Counted from the first letter of the stretch, positions 27,490 to 36,840 are shown. The stretch is DNA of 64,000 nucleotides from Scytonema hofmannii PCC 7110 (GCF_000346485.2 NZ_KQ976354.1:10746341-10810340); one strand, 5' to 3'. Numbers and translations: made by a program. The notes: a model not told the origin generated them from the sequence alone.

Positions 27490-27621
27490 CCTTCAATCGA
27501 TTGCAGCATGAGCGAGCTTAATTCATATCATATAATTGTAAATGATTTTGCAACATTAGCATCATTTATCCACACTGCTTCCTATAATTAAGGAGATAGC
27601 AATAATCAAAGCAAGTTAAAG

Positions 27622-27858
27622 ATGTTTACCCAGAAGCTAACATTGGAAATTCCAGAATCACTATTTGAAGAGTTAAATCACCTGTCTGAGTTAACTGGTC
27701 AATCAGTACAATCCTTGGCATTGCAAAGTATCACGAGTAGCTTACCTCGCTTTCGTGACAAAGTACATAACTTAGATGAGCTACTATCACGGGTAACAAC
27801 GGATAATTTACATGGTGAAATTGATAGTGGAGAACCTGTAGGTCGTGAAGTCAACTGA
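27622..27858 (+). CDS. orphan antitoxin-like protein
   Basis: The 78-residue protein starts with a beta strand and helix as in ribbon-helix-helix proteins (LTLEIPESLFEELNHLSELT) and ends LHGEIDSGEPVGREVN, a tail I recall from cyanobacterial antitoxins. No toxin gene follows. Instead the next 100 bases contain a copied start of the UPF0175 gene, so the partner was probably lost. Start ATG at 27622 is preceded by an A-rich AAAG stretch only. Confidence 0.6.
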   Translation: MFTQKLTLEIPESLFEELNHLSELTGQSVQSLALQSITSSLPRFRDKVHNLDELLSRVTTDNLHGEIDSGEPVGREVN

Positions 27859-27898
27859 TTCTGAGTTATATATTACTAAGCAAGGCGACATCATTAAA

Positions 27899-27972
27899 AT
27901 AGAATAAAACTACTGCTATAGCTAGAATACTCTATGCAAATCACGGTTAAAATTCCTGATGAACTTCAGTAA
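27899..27972 (+). pseudogene. copied promoter and first codons of the UPF0175 gene
   Basis: Bases 27899-27963 repeat 26432-26498 almost exactly, including the leader and the start MQITVKIPDE. The frame then changes to LQ and TAA. It is a fragment of 12 codons. Confidence 0.85.
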
Positions 27973-28019
27973 TATCTACCTTTAAATCAGCTTATTGCAT
28001 TTTCCAAGACGCTTCATTC

Positions 28020-28052
28020 AGATCCCCGACTTCTTAGAGAAGTCGGGGATCT
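28020..28052. repeat. AGATCCCCGACTTCT hairpin
   Basis: AGATCCCCGACTTCT and AGAAGTCGGGGATCT form a perfect 15-bp stem. It lies just past the stop of the ROK gene and may end its transcript. The same hairpin type is the core of element A1 at 5720-5821. Confidence 0.75.
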
Positions 28053-28059
28053 AGGGAGT

Positions 28060-29022
28060 TTACAACCCCACCATAGCAAGCGCCACAGCCCCCCATAAAG
28101 GCGCATCATCCCCTAGCACAGCCGGAACAATCTCAAAATTTACCTCTGGTAAAGCAGTCTCCCGCGCCACCTTTTGCAAAACAGCCCAAAAATTCTCCCC
28201 AGCTTTCGTCACACCACCACCCAACACAAATCGCTGCGGATTCATCAAATTCGCCACATTCCCAATCCCTATACCCAAAGCCCAACTAGCCCTATACAAA
28301 AGTTCCCCAGCCAATTCATCCCCAGCCGTCGCCGCCTCACTTACCACCTTCCCCGTAATCAACTCCAAATTATCTCCCACCAACTCCCTCAAAATCTCTC
28401 CTCTGCGTCCTCTGCGACTCTGCGGTTCATTCAACAAAGCCTCCCTTGCATCCTGCGCCATATAAGGTCCCGACGCCAACCTTTCCACACACCCCCGCTT
28501 CCCACACAAACAAACTGGTCCAGAAGGATCTACAACCATGTGTCCAATTTCACCAGCCATCCCTTCCGCACCCCACCAGGGCTGACCTTTAATTATCCAA
28601 CCACCGCCCACACCAGTACTGACAGTCATATAAAACAAGCTATCGTATCCCTGACCCGCACCAAAGCGATACTCGCCCAAAGCCGCAACATTAGCATCAT
28701 TATCCACACTACACGGAACGCCAAATTCTTCCTCTAACAACGTCCTTAAAGGTATAGCCTCCCATCCAGGGACATGATGAGACAACCGCACTATCCCAGT
28801 TGTTGCATCCACTGGTCCCCCAAAGCTAACACTGATCGCATCCGGTTTTTTCCCTTGTAGCACCGAAGCAATGAGCGATCGCATAATCTTCAAATCGGTA
28901 TCAGCATTGGTATTTGTAGGTGACAAGCGGCGTTCATAACCCAACCATTCTTGAGAGCCTGCATTAACAGTCGCTGCTGCTAGCTTTGTACCACCAAAAT
29001 CAAGGGCTAAGATTAATGTCAT
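28060..29022 (-). CDS. ROK family sugar kinase (glucokinase-like)
   Basis: The 320-residue cytosolic protein has the ATP site LALDFGGTKLAAA, the catalytic DNDANVAALGE near 105, the GVGGGWIIKGQ loop, the zinc motif HMVVDPSG...CLCGKRGCVE, and ALGIGIGNVANLMNP. It probably phosphorylates glucose or a related sugar. ROK members may also be regulators, but no DNA-binding domain is present. About 12 residues (NEPQSRRGRRGE) near 198 are coded by an inserted ACCGCAGAG-type repeat and seem to be tolerated on the surface. The start ATG at 29020-29022 gives MTLILALDFGG. Confidence 0.9.
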   Translation of the reverse strand: MTLILALDFGGTKLAAATVNAGSQEWLGYERRLSPTNTNADTDLKIMRSLIASVLQGKKPDAISVSFGGPVDATTGIVRLSHHVPGWEAIPLRTLLEEEFGVPCSVDNDANVAALGEYRFGAGQGYDSLFYMTVSTGVGGGWIIKGQPWWGAEGMAGEIGHMVVDPSGPVCLCGKRGCVERLASGPYMAQDAREALLNEPQSRRGRRGEILRELVGDNLELITGKVVSEAATAGDELAGELLYRASWALGIGIGNVANLMNPQRFVLGGGVTKAGENFWAVLQKVARETALPEVNFEIVPAVLGDDAPLWGAVALAMVGL

Positions 29023-29026
29023 GGAT

Positions 29027-29096
29027 AGTGGATATTGGATAGTGGATAGTGGTTAGTGGTTAGTGGTTGGCAATTAACAACTAACCACTAACGATT
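29027..29096. repeat. GGATAGT/GGTTAGT heptamer stretch
   Basis: Imperfect heptamers of a second family (GGATAGT, GGTTAGT, AACTAAC, CACTAAC) fill the gap between the ROK and Mut7-C genes. The stop codon of the Mut7-C gene (TAG) is part of it. Related stretches lie at 20205-20237, 31751-31781, 34013-34090 and 49926-49960. Confidence 0.85.
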
Positions 29097-29831
29097 ATGA
29101 ATAACTGAATCAATAAACTGTTGCAATTTTTCATAATGAGACCCTTTCCAGTACACCTGTTTGCAGTTTTGACAGCGATAAAATTCGTTAACGTACAAAC
29201 GAATGCTTTCTGGCAATTGGTCAACAATCGCTTCCTTTGGGACAGGTTCAAGCAACCCATTACAGCGCAAACATCTTTGAAAGGGCGATACTAATTGATA
29301 CAAGTTAAAGCGTTGCATCACTTCCACAATTTGCTGCTGTGGATCGGTGTTTCTCACGTAATATCCATGTAACACAATGCGTCTCATCAACAAACCGCAA
29401 TCGCGAGTTAACAAAATCCGTTCTTGGGTACTGGAGATCTGAGCTAGTTCTTCGTCTGCGTAATCGTTGCGGTACAAAGTATCAAAGCCCAATAAGCGTA
29501 AATATGTTGCCAATTTACCTAAATGAATATCTAAAACAAACCGAATAACAGTTGGGAGTTGAGGTCTTGTTGAAATGTTGGATACAGTGGAACCTTTAGC
29601 AGAAATTGGATAGACACTAATTGTATCTCCATTTTGGACTATGTAGGAAAAATCTACATACATACCATTCACTTCAATACAGTCCACTTCTGGATGAGGG
29701 ACACCTAAAGCTTCAATCATATCTTTTATCGAGGCTCGTTCGGTGAAGGAATGTTCTATGCTAACCTCCCTTTTCTGGGTGGACAAGAAATCATTTAACT
29801 CTGCATAAAAGCGGAAAGAAGCTACAGCCAT
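29088..29831 (-). CDS. Mut7-C RNase domain protein with ubiquitin-like N-terminus
   Basis: The 247-residue protein has an N-terminal ubiquitin/MoaD-like fold (about 1-80; SFRFYAELNDFL...NGDTISVYPIS), a PIN-like Mut7-C RNase domain (FVLDIHLGKLATYLRLLGFD, LLTRDCGLLMRR) and a C-terminal zinc ribbon with CLRCNG and CQNCKQ. The acidic residues Asp104 region and TRD fit a metal-dependent RNase. The fusion of a ubiquitin-like part is a known family layout. The ATG at 29829-29831 (MAVASFRF) is preferred over one two codons upstream. Its stop is in a heptamer repeat. Confidence 0.85.
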   Translation of the reverse strand: MAVASFRFYAELNDFLSTQKREVSIEHSFTERASIKDMIEALGVPHPEVDCIEVNGMYVDFSYIVQNGDTISVYPISAKGSTVSNISTRPQLPTVIRFVLDIHLGKLATYLRLLGFDTLYRNDYADEELAQISSTQERILLTRDCGLLMRRIVLHGYYVRNTDPQQQIVEVMQRFNLYQLVSPFQRCLRCNGLLEPVPKEAIVDQLPESIRLYVNEFYRCQNCKQVYWKGSHYEKLQQFIDSVIHNR

Positions 29832-30089
29832 AAGCAATTTAAAGTCATTATTTTAAAATTACTGGGTTACCAACCTAGAGAGCCAGCCACTGACCGAGAG
29901 TCTTAGCTTTTTTATCCAAGCAGAGAATATTGAATATATTATATCCAAATAATAAAACTCGCTTTCAGTGGGCTTTTCAGCTAATCAATGCCAGTTCATA
30001 TTAGATTAACTTGTACGATTCCATTTAAAACTTAAGTAAAGATTAGAAAAATTAGCAAATACTTGCTTTTGTTATTAACTTCAGTTAGA
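29832..30089. other. promoter-side spacer, no gene seen
   Basis: This AT-rich stretch upstream of the Mut7-C gene contains no open frame of note. It leads into the structured region at 30090-30422. Confidence 0.5.
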
Positions 30090-30422
30090 GTCGTAGCAGA
30101 ACCACTGCTCTGACTGTTGAGATCATTTTCAGACAGTTAGATGGTGTGAAAAAATGACTGAGAGTGTCTCAGACAAAGTATGTCTCAGGATATTGCAATA
30201 TCTGCCTAACACCAGTCAGAAGGCAAAAGGTTTTGCCTTAAAATTAAGTCAATTATCCTGAAACCGCTAAGTAGAAGTACCTCTTCAGGCATTAAATGCT
30301 AATGCTGAAGAAACTGACATTAACGGTCAGTAGTTGCTATTATTTAGTATTAAGCATAGGAAGTGCGATAGTTAGCTAGGTAACCAGCTAACTAATAAAA
30401 GTTAGTGTTTTCTTTTTTTTGT
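30090..30422 (+). ncRNA. candidate structured RNA ending in an intrinsic terminator
   Basis: No gene is seen, but a run of strong hairpins is present on the plus strand: AAGGCAAAAGGTTTTGCCTT (30222-30241), CTTCAGGCATT/AATGCTGAAG (about 30284-30313), AACTGAC/GTCAGT (about 30313-30337) and GTTAGCTAGGTAACCAGCTAAC (30373-30394). A second possible stem CTAACT/AGTTAG (about 30390-30407) uses part of the previous one and is followed by TGTTTTCTTTTTTTT. The ending looks like a rho-independent terminator with a competing upstream stem. I recognise no known RNA family. It could be a free small RNA or a long leader of the gene at 30778. Confidence 0.4.
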
Positions 30423-30552
30423 CACACAATTGAGAATATTTAGCAATATGTACCTATTAACAGACAGACTAAAACCATTTTTTCTCAAACAATTTCTTAA
30501 AGAAAATTGTACAAAAAAAGCTATTTTTGACACTCGACAACTTGTTTTTCAG

Positions 30553-30645
30553 CAGGACTTACGCAAAAATTGCTAGAAACCTTGATTTATCGAACCGCCA
30601 AGACGCCAAGAGCGCCAAGAATTCGTAGAGCGTGCGTAAGTCCTG
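30553..30645. mobile_element. MITE-like element with CAGGACTTACGCA ends
   Basis: This 93-bp element has perfect 13-bp inverted ends (CAGGACTTACGCA / TGCGTAAGTCCTG). The core includes ACCGCCAAGACGCCAAGAGC, a variant of the ACCGCAAAGACGC repeat. The same ends border the insert in the kinase gene at 12557-12663, which has a different core. Confidence 0.8.
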
Positions 30646-30777
30646 TTCAGGAAGAATATGGGTATTTTTTGCAATCTCTCTGTTTAAAATATTTCAATTT
30701 AACCGTAAAAAACTTCCAATTTCAAAGCAAATACTAATATCCTTAGTCCGTTAAAACACATTAACTAGTAGAGGTAG

Positions 30778-31752
30778 ATGAATACTTTCTTTTGTTCTGA
30801 TAATTCACGAGAAGTGGGAGAAGATCTTATTGGTAGTGCTAGCAATTACCAAACTTATATATTGGTTGAATGTCCTCCTCCTTGGTCACCAGAAGCAGTA
30901 GATTCCAGATGGATTCCTGAGAGTTTACAGATGTTGATTAAGGATATAAAACGACAGAAGCTGCCAATTTCGTTTCTTTTAATTAGCAATAACTCATCAC
31001 ATAAAATTGAACAAACAACCCTTCTGATTTACCAAAAAAAGGAGGGGCTGAGCAATGGGTATCACAAGCAAGAATTTTGTTTGACAAATATTGAACAAGT
31101 TGCAACTGTTATCAAAAATTTGCTGAGCGGCAGTATCGATTATGAAGTAGAAACAAGTACAACTAGAGATATACTAATCTGTACCCATGGGAATCGCGAT
31201 CGCTGTTGTGCTCGATATGGAAATCCTTTTTACTTTCATGCAACAACCTCCGTTTTTAGCTTGGGATTGGACAACACTCGAATCTGGAAATCCAGCCACA
31301 TTGGCGGACATCGGTTTGCACCAACAGCTATAGACTTCCCTGAAGGAAGATACTATGGTGGTTTAGATCAAGAATCATTTAAGTCAATTTTGACACGTAG
31401 TGGTGATATTAATTCCTTGACAAAAGTCTACCGAGGCTGGGGAATTCTACCAAATGCAATTCAGGTTTTAGAGAGAGAACTCATCTTGCGTCACGGATGG
31501 GATTGGTTTGACTACAAAGTAACAGGTAAAATTATCCAGCAATATTCAGAGGGAAAAATGGTGCTGGGTGAGATAACTTTTGAAAAACCAGATGGCTCTG
31601 TGTGCTGTTATCAAGCTAAGCTTGTAAAAGATGAAACCAAAGCTGTAAAAATTAAAACTTCTTGTAGCTCTCCACAAGAAACAGTTGTTGTCAACTATGC
31701 AGTTGATAGTCTCTGGCTTGCTTCTACTAAGCTTGCAACTTGTAGTAAGTAG
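30778..31752 (+). CDS. sucrase/ferredoxin-like family protein
   Basis: The 324-residue protein matches the Suc_Fer-like family: an N-terminal part with ILVECPPPWSPEA, then the thioredoxin-like iron-sulfur region with CTHGNRDRCCARYG (near 142-155) and the HIGGHRFAPTAIDFPEGRYYG motif (near 178-198). These motifs resemble those that bind a [2Fe-2S] cluster in related ferredoxin-like proteins. The physiological partner in cyanobacteria is not known. The start ATG at 30778 follows AGAGGT. The stop TAG merges into TTAGTGG heptamers. Confidence 0.85.
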   Translation: MNTFFCSDNSREVGEDLIGSASNYQTYILVECPPPWSPEAVDSRWIPESLQMLIKDIKRQKLPISFLLISNNSSHKIEQTTLLIYQKKEGLSNGYHKQEFCLTNIEQVATVIKNLLSGSIDYEVETSTTRDILICTHGNRDRCCARYGNPFYFHATTSVFSLGLDNTRIWKSSHIGGHRFAPTAIDFPEGRYYGGLDQESFKSILTRSGDINSLTKVYRGWGILPNAIQVLERELILRHGWDWFDYKVTGKIIQQYSEGKMVLGEITFEKPDGSVCCYQAKLVKDETKAVKIKTSCSSPQETVVVNYAVDSLWLASTKLATCSK

Positions 31753-31840
31753 TTAGTGGTTAGTGGTTAGTGGTTAGTGGTTGTAGAGGTGCTTCAAACA
31801 ACACATCTGTACCACTAACTATTTAATTCTTACTAAGACA

Positions 31841-33991
31841 TTAAATTTCTAAAGCTTTGAAAAGTGGATGTTCCCGAATCGCATCAAATATTGGATCGGT
31901 TTTAGCCTCATTGAGAACTTCTTCTGAATTGAGATTGATAGCTTGTTGTAGGTTTTGAATTACCAGTGGTACATTACCCTCTAAAGCATAACAACAAGCT
32001 TTGTTATACCAAACATCATAGAGGTCAGATTTTAGTTGAATAGCTTTATCAAAAGCTGCGTGAGCTTCCTCGTAGCGTTGTAAATTCATTAAAGCAATAC
32101 CAAAACCCCCCCAAGCGCAGGGATAGTCAGATTTCAGTTCAATGGATTGCTCGTAAGCTAAAAGTGCATCTTCATACTGTTGTAATTTCTCAAGTACAGC
32201 GCCGCGCCAAAACCAAAAATTATAAAATTCCGAATAAATTGCAATTGCCTTGTTGAAGGACTCAAGTGCAGCTTCATACTGCTGTTGTAACACTAAAGCC
32301 CGCCCCTTCTGAAACCATGAATTGCAATCATCTGGTCTGATGTCAATAACCTTATCATAAGCTGCGATCGCTTCTTCATAATGCTGTAATTTTTCTAAAA
32401 TCATGCCTTGGTTATACCAAGCTTGATAAAAATCTGGTTCAATTTCAACCACCTTACCATAAGCAGATAGCGCCTCTTTATCCCGTTGCAGTTTTTCCAA
32501 CAAAACCCCTTTTTCATACCACGTGTTAGCGTCTTTTGGTTGGCGTTTTAGCAAGCGATCGTAGCAGATTATAGTTTGCTCAAATGAAGCCAAAGCCTCA
32601 TCTTGACGTTGCAATTTTTCTAAAATCAATCCGCGACGATACCAGATATTTGCATCTTCTGGTTGGTACTTAATTTTTTCGTTATAGACAGCCAGAACCT
32701 TTTCGTACTGCTGTAATTTATTTTCTAAGACTCTGACTTTGCTCATCCAAGCTGAAGAATTTGGTTGCAATTTTGTTGCTTGCTCATAAGCGCTAACGGC
32801 TTGTTCATAGCGATGCAATTTGACTAACACATCACCTTTACCTACCCAAGCATCTGCATAGGTTTTCTGATATTGGATTGCCATGTCAAAATCAGCAAGC
32901 GCTTCTTCATAGCGTTTTAAATCTGTTAAAATATAACCTCTATTACTTAAAGCTTCTGGAAAATCTGGGTTGAGTTGCACTGCTTCGGTATAGACAGCCA
33001 AAGCTTCTTCTATCTTTCCTAAATCCTTGAACACAATTCCTTGGTAATACCTAACATTCGCATTGTCGGGTTGGATTGCTGCTGCTTTATCGTAAGAATT
33101 GAGCGCTTCTTCATATTTTTGCATACAGTACAGTGCATATCCACGCAAAAACCAAGAATCAAAGTCCTTGGATTCCTTTTCAATAGCTTTATCAAAAGCT
33201 GCGACTGCCTCTTGATACCGATTGTTAGAAAGAAATTGTTTCCCTTTGTGATATAAATCTTTTTTCTTATCTCGAAATAGCCATAATATAAAGATTAATC
33301 CTAAGATAATAAAAAAGGAATATTGGCTAAATATTGCCCCTCCTTCCGATGCCAAATCTGGCGCAACACCAAGCAATCCACTAATTTTATGTGTGATATC
33401 CCATAAAAACTTATTAAACGGACGGGCGAACCATAGCAATCCAATCAAAATCCAAATACCATACTTGCCTACTCTGTTTAGTTCAACTTGAATGTTACGG
33501 GGTAACCAAGGTTCAATAATGCCATAACCATCAAGAGAGGGAATAGGCAATAAATTAATAAAAACAACATAGACATTCAGGACAATAACATAAGCCAAAC
33601 AGGTCATTAGATAAAACAAAGACCTGCTGTCATTTTGTAATAATTGAGTATGCCAACCCGAGAGAAAAGGCAGCGATAGTAATACCACAACAAACATATT
33701 GGCAATGGGACCCGCCGCCGAAACAGCACTTTGCCACCAACGATTGCGTAATCGATGGTGGTTAATGTAAACTGCACCGCCTGGGAGAGCAATACCACCA
33801 AGAAGGAGAAAAAAGAGTGGCATGACTAAGCTTAAACCCGGATCGGTATATTTGAGAGGATTAAGGGTGAGATATCCCTTTTCCTTGACTGAAGTATCTC
33901 CACCCCAATATGCCACTACTGCATGACCAAACTCGTGCAAACATAAAGACACCATCCAACAGAAACAGATGAAGACGGCAAACAGCCACAT
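31841..33991 (-). CDS. M50 (site-2 type) metalloprotease with TPR domain
   Basis: The 716-residue protein has an N-terminal membrane zinc protease: HEFGH at 19-23 in the first helix and LLPIPSLDGYG near 170 carrying the third zinc ligand Asp. After about five hydrophobic segments to residue 245, the rest is about 13 TPR units of 34 residues (for example YQEAVAAFDKAIEKE, YEEALADFDMAI). The protease part belongs to the soluble-loop-poor S2P class and should cut membrane proteins within the bilayer. The TPRs face the cytosol and may recruit substrate. No anti-sigma or sigma gene is nearby to name the pathway. Confidence 0.9.
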   Translation of the reverse strand: MWLFAVFICFCWMVSLCLHEFGHAVVAYWGGDTSVKEKGYLTLNPLKYTDPGLSLVMPLFFLLLGGIALPGGAVYINHHRLRNRWWQSAVSAAGPIANMFVVVLLSLPFLSGWHTQLLQNDSRSLFYLMTCLAYVIVLNVYVVFINLLPIPSLDGYGIIEPWLPRNIQVELNRVGKYGIWILIGLLWFARPFNKFLWDITHKISGLLGVAPDLASEGGAIFSQYSFFIILGLIFILWLFRDKKKDLYHKGKQFLSNNRYQEAVAAFDKAIEKESKDFDSWFLRGYALYCMQKYEEALNSYDKAAAIQPDNANVRYYQGIVFKDLGKIEEALAVYTEAVQLNPDFPEALSNRGYILTDLKRYEEALADFDMAIQYQKTYADAWVGKGDVLVKLHRYEQAVSAYEQATKLQPNSSAWMSKVRVLENKLQQYEKVLAVYNEKIKYQPEDANIWYRRGLILEKLQRQDEALASFEQTIICYDRLLKRQPKDANTWYEKGVLLEKLQRDKEALSAYGKVVEIEPDFYQAWYNQGMILEKLQHYEEAIAAYDKVIDIRPDDCNSWFQKGRALVLQQQYEAALESFNKAIAIYSEFYNFWFWRGAVLEKLQQYEDALLAYEQSIELKSDYPCAWGGFGIALMNLQRYEEAHAAFDKAIQLKSDLYDVWYNKACCYALEGNVPLVIQNLQQAINLNSEEVLNEAKTDPIFDAIREHPLFKALEI

Positions 33992-34012
33992 TGATTTTTC
34001 TCCAAAAGGGTT

Positions 34013-34090
34013 GGTTGTTGGTTGTTAGTTGTTAGTTGTTGGTTGTTAGTTGTTAGTTGTCAACCACTAACCACTAACCACTAACTATTA
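34013..34090. repeat. TTAGTTG/TTGGTTG and ACTAACC heptamers
   Basis: Two opposed blocks of heptamers (GGTTGTT/AGTTGTT, then AACCACT) lie between the ABC exporter and the M50 gene. The opposed blocks could form a long hairpin in RNA. Confidence 0.85.
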
Positions 34091-34096
34091 ACTAAC

Positions 34097-35971
34097 TCAA
34101 CTTCCCAACATTTGCAAATTATGGAGAGTTGCGTACATTCCTCCTTGACGCAGTAACTCTTCATGGCTTCCTTGTTCTATGAGTTCTCCTTGCTTCAGTA
34201 CAAAAATCCGATCCACATTGCGGATGGTAGACAGGCGGTGAGCAATGATAATGGCGGTACGTCCTGACAAAAGCTTGTGTAGCGCTTCCTGAACTAAAGC
34301 TTCTGTGACCACATCTAAACTCGCAGTGGCTTCGTCTAAAACCAAAACTTCTGGACTGCGAATTGCTGCACGGGCAAAAGCTAAGAGTTGTTTTTGACCA
34401 CTTGAAAGATTGGTGCCTCGTTCTCGCAGTTGGGTATCATATCCTTGAGGCAATTGCTCAATAAACGAGGCTACGTTTGTCTTTTCTGCTGCTTGCTGAA
34501 TTTCCTCAACACTGTAACTGTCTCCCAAGCTAATGTTGCTCTTAACATCACCAGCAAATAAAAAGCCATCTTGCAAAATGACTGCCATGTAACGTCGCAG
34601 ATCTGCTTGGGGTACTTCTCGAATATCTACACCGTCCACAAAAATACGCCCTTTACTAGGTTCGTAAAGACGACATAAAAGACGAATGATGGAACTTTTC
34701 CCCGCACCTGTCGGACCTACCAATGCAATTTTTTCTCCAGGATTGATGGTGAAGTCTAAATCTTTGATGACGTATTCATCATCTTTGTAGGCAAACCAAA
34801 CATGTTCAAAGCGGATTTCTCCTAGTTTAGGTTGCAAATTAGGAAATGCAAGTTGATCTGTGATTTCGTCAATGTACCCCAATCTGGAATCTAAAATAGA
34901 AAATCTGGGATTTGCGCGATCGCGAATTTCTATCGGTTCATTCAAAACTTCGCTGACACGTTCAACTGCAGTAAAACCAGCTTGAATGACAGTAAATTTT
35001 TCAGCAAATTGTTGTAGGGGTTGGAACAACCGTTCGGCATACAATATAAAAGCAGATAAAATCCCGAAAGTCAAGTTTTGCTGTAATAGCAAATAACTTC
35101 CTACCCATAAAACCACCCCAATGGCAATCAACGCAGTCCATTCAAGTGTTGCTGAAACAGCAGAATCGAAAAAGATACTGTTATCAACTTCACGAATGTA
35201 ACGGTTGTTTGTCGAGCGAAACAACTCTGCGTTAAATTTTTCCCGCCGAAACAGTTGCACGACATTGATACCAATAATATTTTCTTGTAGCTGAGAATTC
35301 AGTGCCGAAATTTCTTCCCTTGTTTTGTAATTGGCTTTCCGGTATTGCTGCTGAAAATAAATAATGACTCCTGATACTGGTACGAGCATCAACAGTAGCA
35401 ACAAAGCAAGCTGCCAATTGATAGAAAACATAAAACTAATAATCACAAGCATGGAAAATAAATCTGACACAATGCCAATTGCGCCAGTCGCAAATACATC
35501 TCCCAACACTTCCACATCGCTGGTGAGTCTGGTAATAATTTTACCTACAGGCGTCCGATCAAAAAAACGCACTGCTAAAGATGTTACGTGATGGAATAAG
35601 TCTTTTCGGATTTCTGCCGTGATTTTTTGTCCTACCGTCTGTACTAAATAACCCTGAAAACCAGTTAATGTCAGTCTGATAGCTACTGTTATCAGTAGCA
35701 CAACTTCGATAATCTGTAGCCCCTGTAACATAGGGCGATTTCTGAAAAACTCGTAGGTATTGGGTTCATTGCGAATGAGAGAAATTGCCTGTCCGATAAG
35801 CAGGGGTTGCAAAGCGTTGCTGAGGGCTATAGGTACGAGTAACAGCATTGACAGCGCTAGCAATTTTCCATGACGACGGGCATAAGGTACTAAACGCAAA
35901 AATAACCGCCAGTCATTTTCACGCCGACGGTACTTTGTATCAGAATTTGTTAGAGTTGTAGAATTATTCAT
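34097..35971 (-). CDS. ABC exporter (MsbA/multidrug type), fused membrane and ATPase
   Basis: The 624-residue protein has a six-helix type I exporter domain (about 20-345) and a nucleotide-binding domain with Walker A GPTGAGKSS near 415, signature LSSGQKQLL, Walker B VLVLDEATAS and H-loop IIAHRLSTI. It works as a dimer and pumps lipids, peptides or drugs outward; the substrate cannot be told. There is a short non-conserved segment (PRFSILDSRLGYIDEITDQ) between the two halves. A PEP-like or peptidase domain is absent. It is alone on its strand with no accessory membrane-fusion gene. Confidence 0.92.
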   Translation of the reverse strand: MNNSTTLTNSDTKYRRRENDWRLFLRLVPYARRHGKLLALSMLLLVPIALSNALQPLLIGQAISLIRNEPNTYEFFRNRPMLQGLQIIEVVLLITVAIRLTLTGFQGYLVQTVGQKITAEIRKDLFHHVTSLAVRFFDRTPVGKIITRLTSDVEVLGDVFATGAIGIVSDLFSMLVIISFMFSINWQLALLLLLMLVPVSGVIIYFQQQYRKANYKTREEISALNSQLQENIIGINVVQLFRREKFNAELFRSTNNRYIREVDNSIFFDSAVSATLEWTALIAIGVVLWVGSYLLLQQNLTFGILSAFILYAERLFQPLQQFAEKFTVIQAGFTAVERVSEVLNEPIEIRDRANPRFSILDSRLGYIDEITDQLAFPNLQPKLGEIRFEHVWFAYKDDEYVIKDLDFTINPGEKIALVGPTGAGKSSIIRLLCRLYEPSKGRIFVDGVDIREVPQADLRRYMAVILQDGFLFAGDVKSNISLGDSYSVEEIQQAAEKTNVASFIEQLPQGYDTQLRERGTNLSSGQKQLLAFARAAIRSPEVLVLDEATASLDVVTEALVQEALHKLLSGRTAIIIAHRLSTIRNVDRIFVLKQGELIEQGSHEELLRQGGMYATLHNLQMLGS

Positions 35972-36200
35972 AATATAGAGATTATATTAATTTTTACAAT
36001 AATAAAGGTAGTCCCTTATCAATGTAGTGTTTCCATTTCTACCTTGACACCATGCCAGAGATTGAGACCTTGGTTTTTGGTGAGTCCGCTCAGGCGGTGA
36101 CATCCTTAATAAGGCTGAGTGTTTTTTTACATTGAGGTTAAAGCCTTTGACTGAAAAGGGGAAAACTATTATTACCTATCCTGTCAGTCACAAACAAAAA

Positions 36201-36812
36201 ATGCTACAAAAATCTCTACCTAAGTTTTTAATATTACCTTTTTCCCTTATTTCCTGGTTTTCTTGCGGCATTATCTTTAATTCAACAGCTTCTGCTTTAC
36301 CAGGACAGTCTACAGAGAATGTTGCTGCTTGGATTAAAGCACATCCCACACTCCGCCCATCAAGCGCAGAGCGATTTTTTGTACAAAAGAGCGACACAGC
36401 TGCTCAAAGATTCTCTTTTCAAGCATCAGTGCTAGCAGCTGGGAAAGTGGGATTTACAAGAGACCGTAGTAAAATTCGCAACGAACGGATTGCAATGTTC
36501 GATGCTGTTAATGGCATGACATTCGATCGCCTTCAAGAATCTTTACGAGCCATTTATGGGTTAGAAATCTACCAAGACTTCAAAAATGCTCGCGTTGTGT
36601 ACGAATATCCCAATCAAAGTACAGTTAATGCTTCGCGCTTTGCAAAAACTCCAATCAAAGAAGCTTTGCAGGGACAGTTACGTGTAGGCGATCGCTATGC
36701 TTACTGGATAGAAGTCGCGCAACCCAGGGATGGGAAAGCATTTACAGGTCAAATGACCGTTTTACTGAAATCCGATTTAGATAAGTTAGAGTCAGAGTTA
36801 AAAGTTCGTTAG
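36201..36812 (+). CDS. secreted hypothetical protein
   Basis: The 203-residue protein has an N-terminal signal peptide (hydrophobic FLILPFSLISWFSCGIIFNS, cleavage likely after ASA near residue 33) and a mature part of about 170 residues that begins with Pro/Ser-rich sequence and ends in an amphipathic helix. I do not recognise the family, though it looks like a conserved cyanobacterial exported protein. The ATG at 36201 starts directly before the signal; the frame is open further upstream without a better start. No operon partner is evident. Confidence 0.7.
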   Translation: MLQKSLPKFLILPFSLISWFSCGIIFNSTASALPGQSTENVAAWIKAHPTLRPSSAERFFVQKSDTAAQRFSFQASVLAAGKVGFTRDRSKIRNERIAMFDAVNGMTFDRLQESLRAIYGLEIYQDFKNARVVYEYPNQSTVNASRFAKTPIKEALQGQLRVGDRYAYWIEVAQPRDGKAFTGQMTVLLKSDLDKLESELKVR

Positions 36813-36840
36813 TTCTGGTCACTGGTCATTGGTCACAGGT

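Noticed and set aside
28174-28737. 187-codon frame opposite the ROK kinase gene
   Set aside because: It lies wholly antisense to a well-supported gene and is made of Pro/Thr/Ser/His-rich sequence typical of shadow frames.
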